From: Deltaproteobacteria bacterium
GTDB lineage: Bacteria > Desulfobacterota > Syntrophia > Syntrophales > JAFGHS01
Direction of reading: 5' to 3'
NCBI GenBank assembly: GCA_016928025.1
Contig: JAFGLN010000106.1
Location: 1-46,983 of the forward strand
DNA: 46,983 nucleotides
Shown one piece after another: positions 42,807-46,983 of the stretch; positions within the stretch are counted from its first letter, which is position 1; every line of letters starts with the position of its first letter. Under the pieces are notes generated by a model, which was given only the letters and a program-made list of their open reading frames with translations, was not told the origin of the DNA and did no database searches. The position numbers and the translations under genes are program-made.

Positions 42807-44039
42807 CTATTTTTTCTTTGGTTGCAGCGATTCGGCGATCATTTTGTTGAACCTGGCCGGTATTCTGGGCAGACCAAGACCCCTTCCCGCGACCACGATC
42901 TTATTTACTTCCAGTGTTCCTGCCGGATGGACGCTGCGCGCGACCTGCCATCGGCGTTCGATCTTCCCGGCAAACTTGGCCCATTTCGCTCCGGACCGAA
43001 GCTGGCCGTAGAGGCCCATGATGTGCATCATTGTTTCGGGATGCTGGGTCGAATTGATCTTGTTGAAAAAACCACTTAGATCATAGCCTTTGGGAGGCAA
43101 TTGACCCTTTTGGGAATGCCGCCACACCGCTTCCCAGGCGATCAGTCTTTGTATCTCAATATCAATGGCCATTTTGGCCACGGTCTTCCGGACGTCCGTA
43201 TCCTTGATGAGGGGTTTTCCGTTACGCTTCGTTTTCTTGCAGAACTGGATAAATTCCGTCAGTCTCCGCTTGGCGTTCGCAGGATTACCCGTACCGCTTC
43301 GTTCGAATTCAAAGGCCGCCATGGCATGATAGAATCCCCGGTTAAGCTCACCGAGCAGATTCTCCTTGGGCACTTTGACATTCTTATAGTAGATATTAAG
43401 CTGAGTTCCGAAGCCCATGGTCCCCTGGGCCTGGTAAGTGATTCCCGGTGCATCCGCCGGAACAAGAAACAGACTGATGCCTTGGTGCTTGGGTTCGGTT
43501 TCGGCGGTCCTGGCCAGGGTATAAAGATAATCGGGTTTAATGAGCGTGGTGATGAAGGTCTTTTGACCATTTAAGACATAGTAATTTCCTTTTAGGACGG
43601 CCGTCGTTTTTTGATTGGCTTCATCGGAACCGGCATCGGGTTCCGTAAACGCCTGGTTCCATATCGCCGTTCCCTGGGCTATACCGGGCAGGAACTTTTT
43701 CTTTTGTTCCTCCGTGCCGAATACCTGAACGGCGGGCCCGGCAATATGAAGGCCTGAAGCATTGGGCCACCGCCCGCCCGTGAAGCCCCATTCCTCCTCC
43801 ACAATCCCCTGTTCAATCGGGCCGTAGCCCAGGCCACCCGTTTCCTTGGACCAACCGGGGGTCAGATAGCCCTTCTTGCCGGCCTTTTTTTGGAATTTCA
43901 TCCAGAACGCGGTCTGTTCTTTTGTCAAGGAAAACATCGTTTCAACGTCCGGATCAAAATCTTCCGGCATCTCATTCAGGAAAAATTCCCGCGCGGCCTT
44001 TCTCAACTTTTCCTGTTTTTCAGTAAAACCGAAGTCCAT
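42807..44039 (-). CDS. Acyl-CoA dehydrogenase
   Basis: The 410-residue protein has NQAFTEPDAGSDEANQKTTA (about 128-147) for FAD binding, the FAD/substrate motif VLNGQKTFITTL and the helix AAFEFERSG (about 241-249), whose Glu matches the base position of isovaleryl/long-chain and ChsE-type enzymes. It removes two hydrogens from an acyl-CoA. AGGAGG lies 6 bases before the ATG. It is 121 bp downstream of the degenerate short-chain dehydrogenase gene and 39 bp upstream of the other acyl-CoA dehydrogenase. Heteromer formation is suggested by the pairing. Confidence 0.88.
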   Translation of the reverse strand: MDFGFTEKQEKLRKAAREFFLNEMPEDFDPDVETMFSLTKEQTAFWMKFQKKAGKKGYLTPGWSKETGGLGYGPIEQGIVEEEWGFTGGRWPNASGLHIAGPAVQVFGTEEQKKKFLPGIAQGTAIWNQAFTEPDAGSDEANQKTTAVLKGNYYVLNGQKTFITTLIKPDYLYTLARTAETEPKHQGISLFLVPADAPGITYQAQGTMGFGTQLNIYYKNVKVPKENLLGELNRGFYHAMAAFEFERSGTGNPANAKRRLTEFIQFCKKTKRNGKPLIKDTDVRKTVAKMAIDIEIQRLIAWEAVWRHSQKGQLPPKGYDLSGFFNKINSTQHPETMMHIMGLYGQLRSGAKWAKFAGKIERRWQVARSVHPAGTLEVNKIVVAGRGLGLPRIPARFNKMIAESLQPKKK

Positions 44040-44160
44040 AACCTGCCTCCTTTTGAAAAGATTAAGAGAACCTTTAACGTTGGAAAATGAAAAATATCCA
44101 TCACCTCCTTCATCAAATCGTTAATTGGGGAAATGGATTGCGTGAGCGGCGATGACATCT

Positions 44161-44907
44161 CTACGCGTGCGCCATCACGCCGCCGTCTACAAACATGAGC
44201 TGTCCCGTCGTGAATTCCGTCACATCCGACGCCAGGTAAACGACGAGAGAACCTATTTCATCCGGTTCTCCGTAGCGCTTCACGGGAATGTAGCGGGCCA
44301 CAGCCTCGTCAATCGGCCGGTCGGCTTCGGCAAACCATCCTGTGCCGACAGCATTGACCGTTATCCCTTTCATGGCCCACTCGAGGGCCAGAACCCGGGT
44401 CAACTGAAGCACGCTGCCCATGGCCACGCAATAGGTCGCACCGTTGACCATGCCGCGTTCGGACAGGCCGGAGACGATATTGATGATCCGTCCTTTTTTC
44501 TGTTTGAGCATCTGTTTGCCGGCGGCCCGGCAGAAGCTCAGAGCCGAATTAAAGTTGTAGTCCATGACCTTGTTCCATTCAGCGTTTCTGATTTTCAAAA
44601 ACGGCTGGAAGAAATGAACGTCCCCGGCATTGACCAAAATATCGATCCTGCCGTATTCGGCGACAACCCGGCGCACGGCTGTCTTCACCTGGGCCGCCTT
44701 GGTCACGTCCGTCGGAATGGCCAGTACTTTTCTTCCTGTTTTGCGCACCGCTTCGGTCGCCTCCGCCAGGCGGGGCGTATCTTTCGCCGCAATGGCGACG
44801 TCGGCGCCGGCTTCGACCAAGGCCACCGCTGCCGGTTTCGTCCACAGCTTGCTGTCCCCGGCAATCAGTGCAATCTTGTCTTTAACGAGAAATGCTTTCG
44901 CAGTCAT
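44161..44907 (-). CDS. Short-chain dehydrogenase-like protein, predicted inactive subunit
   Basis: The 248-residue protein has the overall short-chain dehydrogenase (SDR) fold, NAG motif and C-terminus (DVTEFTTGQLMFVDGG). However the cofactor loop TGxxxGxG is replaced by AGDSKLWTKPAA (about 16-27), and the catalytic YxxxK reads YCVAM (about 158-162), losing the lysine. The Ser before it is still present (IVSGLSERG). It should not be active alone. It starts inside the stop of an intact SDR gene (4-base overlap), so the two are probably made in equal amount as a complex, as for BbsC in the BbsCD enzyme of anaerobic toluene degradation. That comparison is inference. Confidence 0.82.
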   Translation of the reverse strand: MTAKAFLVKDKIALIAGDSKLWTKPAAVALVEAGADVAIAAKDTPRLAEATEAVRKTGRKVLAIPTDVTKAAQVKTAVRRVVAEYGRIDILVNAGDVHFFQPFLKIRNAEWNKVMDYNFNSALSFCRAAGKQMLKQKKGRIINIVSGLSERGMVNGATYCVAMGSVLQLTRVLALEWAMKGITVNAVGTGWFAEADRPIDEAVARYIPVKRYGEPDEIGSLVVYLASDVTEFTTGQLMFVDGGVMAHA

Positions 44908-45743
44908 GGCAAACCCTCCATCAATGAGACAACCGGCGCATAGCCGGTGGTTGCGAAGCCGCCCGTCAGGCCGCCGCCGTCGGAGACAAAGTACCCGCCG
45001 GTGATATAATCGGAGGCATCACTGCAGAGGAACAGGGCCAGATAAGCGATGTCATCCGGTTTGCCCATATGACCGACAGGAAGAAATAAGCGCCATGTCG
45101 CGCGGGTAGAAGCCATAAGCTTCTGCGTCGCTTCCGGCTGGAGGTCATATGTATCCACAAATCCGGGTACGATGCAATTGACGCGAATGTTGAACTCGGC
45201 CAGGGTTAAGGCCATGACGCGCGTGAGATTGACAACTCCGGCCTTGGCGGTGTTGTACATGAAGCTGTTGCGCTGCCCCCGGAAACCTTCGCCGGACGCC
45301 ACCAGAATAATCTTGCCGCTTTTGCGCTCTGCAAAATATTTACTGACGGCCCGGCTGCAATAAAAAGCACCGGAGAGATTGACATCAATACCCACACGCC
45401 AGTCCTGATCCGTAATATCCCACAGGGTCTTGGGTCTGTCGCCGCGCACAATGCCGGCGTTGTTGATGAATACATCGATTTTACCCATCTCCCCGAGTGT
45501 TTTTTCAATGAGTCGATTGACCTGCCCGGTGTCCGTGACATCCGTCGGAACCACCAAGGCTTTTCGGCCACGTTTCCGCACGCCTGCTGCGGTTTCTTCA
45601 AGAGGTGCTAAACGGCGGGCGGCCACGACGATGTCCGCGCCCTCTTCGGCAAGACGAAAAGCCATGGCACTACCCAGTCCTGTGCCTCCGCCGGTAATGA
45701 TGATGACTTGGCCTTCGAGGCTTCCTTTTTTTTCAACCGGCAT
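44904..45743 (-). CDS. Short-chain dehydrogenase/reductase (intact, active type)
   Basis: The 279-residue protein has an intact cofactor loop (VIIITGGGTGLGSAMAFRLA, about 13-32), NNAG, and the catalytic YNTAK with upstream Ser in VASGEGF. It probably oxidises a hydroxyacyl-CoA with NAD+. ATG at 45743 has AGGAGG 5 bases upstream; the longer frame to 45821 has no such site. It overlaps the degenerate SDR gene by four bases. It follows an enoyl-CoA hydratase gene in the operon. Confidence 0.9.
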   Translation of the reverse strand: MPVEKKGSLEGQVIIITGGGTGLGSAMAFRLAEEGADIVVAARRLAPLEETAAGVRKRGRKALVVPTDVTDTGQVNRLIEKTLGEMGKIDVFINNAGIVRGDRPKTLWDITDQDWRVGIDVNLSGAFYCSRAVSKYFAERKSGKIILVASGEGFRGQRNSFMYNTAKAGVVNLTRVMALTLAEFNIRVNCIVPGFVDTYDLQPEATQKLMASTRATWRLFLPVGHMGKPDDIAYLALFLCSDASDYITGGYFVSDGGGLTGGFATTGYAPVVSLMEGLP

Positions 45744-45777
45744 ATGGTCCTCCTTCCTAAAGGGTATTGAAGTTTTA

Positions 45778-46548
45778 CTACTTGGCCTTATACTCGGGCG
45801 GGCGTTTCTGGGCAAAGGCACGGGCGCCTTCCATGAAGTCCTCGGTCGCGCGAACCTTCAGGACGAGCTCTTTTTCCAGCGCCAACCCTTCTTCCAAAGG
45901 CATGCTGTAGCCGCGGATCATGGCTTCCTTGGTGGCCCGCACACCCAGGGGGCCGCGAGAGATTATCGTATCGGCGATTTCCTTGGCCGTATCCATCAGC
46001 TTATCGCGAGGGACGACCTGGCTGACCAAACCGACCCGGTAGGCTTCGGCGGCATCGATCCGATTGCCGGTGAGCAGGATCTCTGCAGCGACGGCCCGCG
46101 GTATGAAACGCGGCATCCTGATCGTTCCGCCCCCGCCGGGCATGAAACCGATGTTCACCTCCGGCTGTCCGAACTGGGCATTTTCCGCGGCAATTCGGAT
46201 GTCGCAGGTCATGGCCAGCTCGCAGCCGCCGCCCAGACAATAACCGTGGATCGCCGCAATGAACGGCTTCCAGATGGTGTCCGGCCGAACGGTTTGAGGT
46301 ATCAACCTTGCCGCTTCCGAGGCATCGCCGGTCGCCGGGCGGAACCCTTTAATATCCGCACCGGCGCTGAATGCCCGGTCGCCGGCCCCGGTGATGATGG
46401 CCACCCAAAGATCATTGTTGTCTCTGAAATCAACATAGGCCTCACGCAGTCCCTCCGATACCTCGGCACTCAATGAATTCATCGCTTCGGGACGATTGAT
46501 GGTCATGTACGCAATTCTTCCTTCTTTAACATACTCGACGGCTGCCAT
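45778..46548 (-). CDS. Enoyl-CoA hydratase/isomerase
   Basis: The 256-residue protein is a typical crotonase: INRPEAMNSLSAEV at the front, AFSAGADIKGF for the first oxyanion loop (about 60-70), and IHGYCLGGGCELAMTCDIRI (about 94-113) followed by FGQPEVNIGFMPGGGGTIRMPR, which holds the catalytic glutamates. AGGAGG lies 6-7 bases before the ATG. It hydrates a 2-enoyl-CoA. It is 34 bp upstream of the SDR gene. Chain specificity unknown. Confidence 0.92.
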   Translation of the reverse strand: MAAVEYVKEGRIAYMTINRPEAMNSLSAEVSEGLREAYVDFRDNNDLWVAIITGAGDRAFSAGADIKGFRPATGDASEAARLIPQTVRPDTIWKPFIAAIHGYCLGGGCELAMTCDIRIAAENAQFGQPEVNIGFMPGGGGTIRMPRFIPRAVAAEILLTGNRIDAAEAYRVGLVSQVVPRDKLMDTAKEIADTIISRGPLGVRATKEAMIRGYSMPLEEGLALEKELVLKVRATEDFMEGARAFAQKRPPEYKAK

Positions 46549-46861
46549 AGTGAGCCTCCTTTCCTTGGTAGGTTAAGCGTTAATATCTTTGGTTGGAACG
46601 TGGATCAGTAATGATAATATTGGGTATCTATTTAGGGGTACATAAATATTTAGATCAAGGACGAAACTCGACCTTCCGGAAAAGCAACAGCCCTCCCCTT
46701 TCAAAGGAGCAGGGTGGAATGCTTTAGGCGTTGTTGAAGAAAAGCGAGGTCCCCGGCTGCTTTGTTTACCGCCCGGGACCCCACCCAACAAACATGAAGA
46801 AATGCTCTCTGCAATTGTCCGGTTAATGATGCCGGCGGTGATCACCGCTGCAGCAATGACT
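46549..46861. other. Intergenic region without a supported gene
   Basis: About 313 bp between the partial dehydrogenase and the enoyl-CoA hydratase. It holds the ribosome site of the hydratase and a 14-bp perfect palindrome GCGGTGATCACCGC (46835-46848) just after the upstream stop. A 90-codon frame at 46573-46845 has no ribosome site or motif. The length of the gap suggests a promoter for the genes downstream. Confidence 0.5.
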
Positions 46862-46983
46862 CTATTTCCATCCCGTCCGGGCGCCGGGAGCGTTTTTGCG
46901 GGGCAACGGCCCGGCCGGCCAGCGGAATCCGAGCATCATGGCCGTATTGACATCTTCCGCCGTGGCGACACCCTCTTCGACGA
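46862..46983 (-). CDS. 3-hydroxyacyl-CoA dehydrogenase, C-terminal end only
   Basis: The last 40 codons before the window edge read VEEGVATAEDVNTAMMLGFR and continue WPAGPL, the typical C-terminal dimerisation motif of 3-hydroxyacyl-CoA dehydrogenases. The protein then ends with PRKNAPGARTGWK, which is not the usual continuation (normally an ADLIG-like stretch). Either this is a short-tailed variant or the gene lost its end. The start lies outside the window. Confidence 0.6.
   Translation of the reverse strand, partial: VEEGVATAEDVNTAMMLGFRWPAGPLPRKNAPGARTGWK

Noticed and set aside
46835..46848. 14-bp perfect palindrome GCGGTGATCACCGC
   Set aside because: Single copy directly after a stop codon with no T-run; operator role cannot be supported.
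1..46983. Possible prophage, defence island or CRISPR array
   Set aside because: No integrase, phage structural gene, restriction or toxin-antitoxin motif, or regular repeat array was seen.

Overview
The window reads as chromosome of an anaerobic, Gram-negative bacterium, most likely a deltaproteobacterium (Desulfobacterota, Syntrophia-like). This is inferred from gene content, not from a marker gene. Outer-membrane transport (TonB-dependent receptor, TonB) indicates a Gram-negative cell. Superoxide reductase, a radical SAM HemN-type protein and Na+-pump decarboxylase subunits indicate anaerobic life. Two TRAP transporters, a sigma-54 activator and several acyl-CoA beta-oxidation genes fit the same group. 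I see no rRNA, tRNA, CRISPR array, transposase or phage gene.

Layout. 1-1.7 kb (+): the end of a TRAP transporter. 1.7-3.9 kb (-): the ectoine operon ectABC, convergent with that TRAP. 4.5-10.3 kb (-): a SlyD-like prolyl isomerase, glpD, glpK, a YgjP-like metallopeptidase and a HemN/HemW-like radical SAM protein. 10.5-17.7 kb (+): tatD, then a vitamin B12 uptake locus headed by two cobalamin riboswitches in series, with a receptor, a dedicated TonB, and a BtuF/BtuD/BtuC-type ABC importer. 18-22.1 kb (-): a collapsed copper P-type ATPase remnant, superoxide reductase and a complete TRAP operon. 22.9-34 kb (-): assorted hydrolases, one frameshifted glycosidase-like gene, Na+-translocating decarboxylase beta and tiny gamma subunits, an amidase, PdxA, a cytidylate-kinase-like/BON protein and a membrane protein with a Cys-rich tail. 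34.6-36.6 kb (+): a FadB-type bifunctional enzyme. 37-41.3 kb: a CDF-type transporter, then a three-gene operon divergent from a GAF-AAA-Fis sigma-54 activator. 41.5-47 kb (-): a beta-oxidation operon (two acyl-CoA dehydrogenases, two short-chain dehydrogenases, an enoyl-CoA hydratase and the end of a hydroxyacyl-CoA dehydrogenase).

Three regions deserve most attention. First, the B12 locus has two complete cobalamin aptamers with an intrinsic terminator between them and no gene between them. Second, the 38.2-41.3 kb module has a textbook -24/-12 promoter and three copies of a 14-bp near-palindrome at enhancer distance, controlling a small unknown protein, a methyltransferase and a DUF4405-type membrane protein. 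Third, the beta-oxidation operon pairs an intact short-chain dehydrogenase with one that has lost both the cofactor motif and the catalytic lysine, recalling the BbsCD enzyme of anaerobic toluene degradation, next to two dissimilar acyl-CoA dehydrogenases that may form a heteromer.

All functional calls come from reading translations and motifs by eye; no database search was possible.
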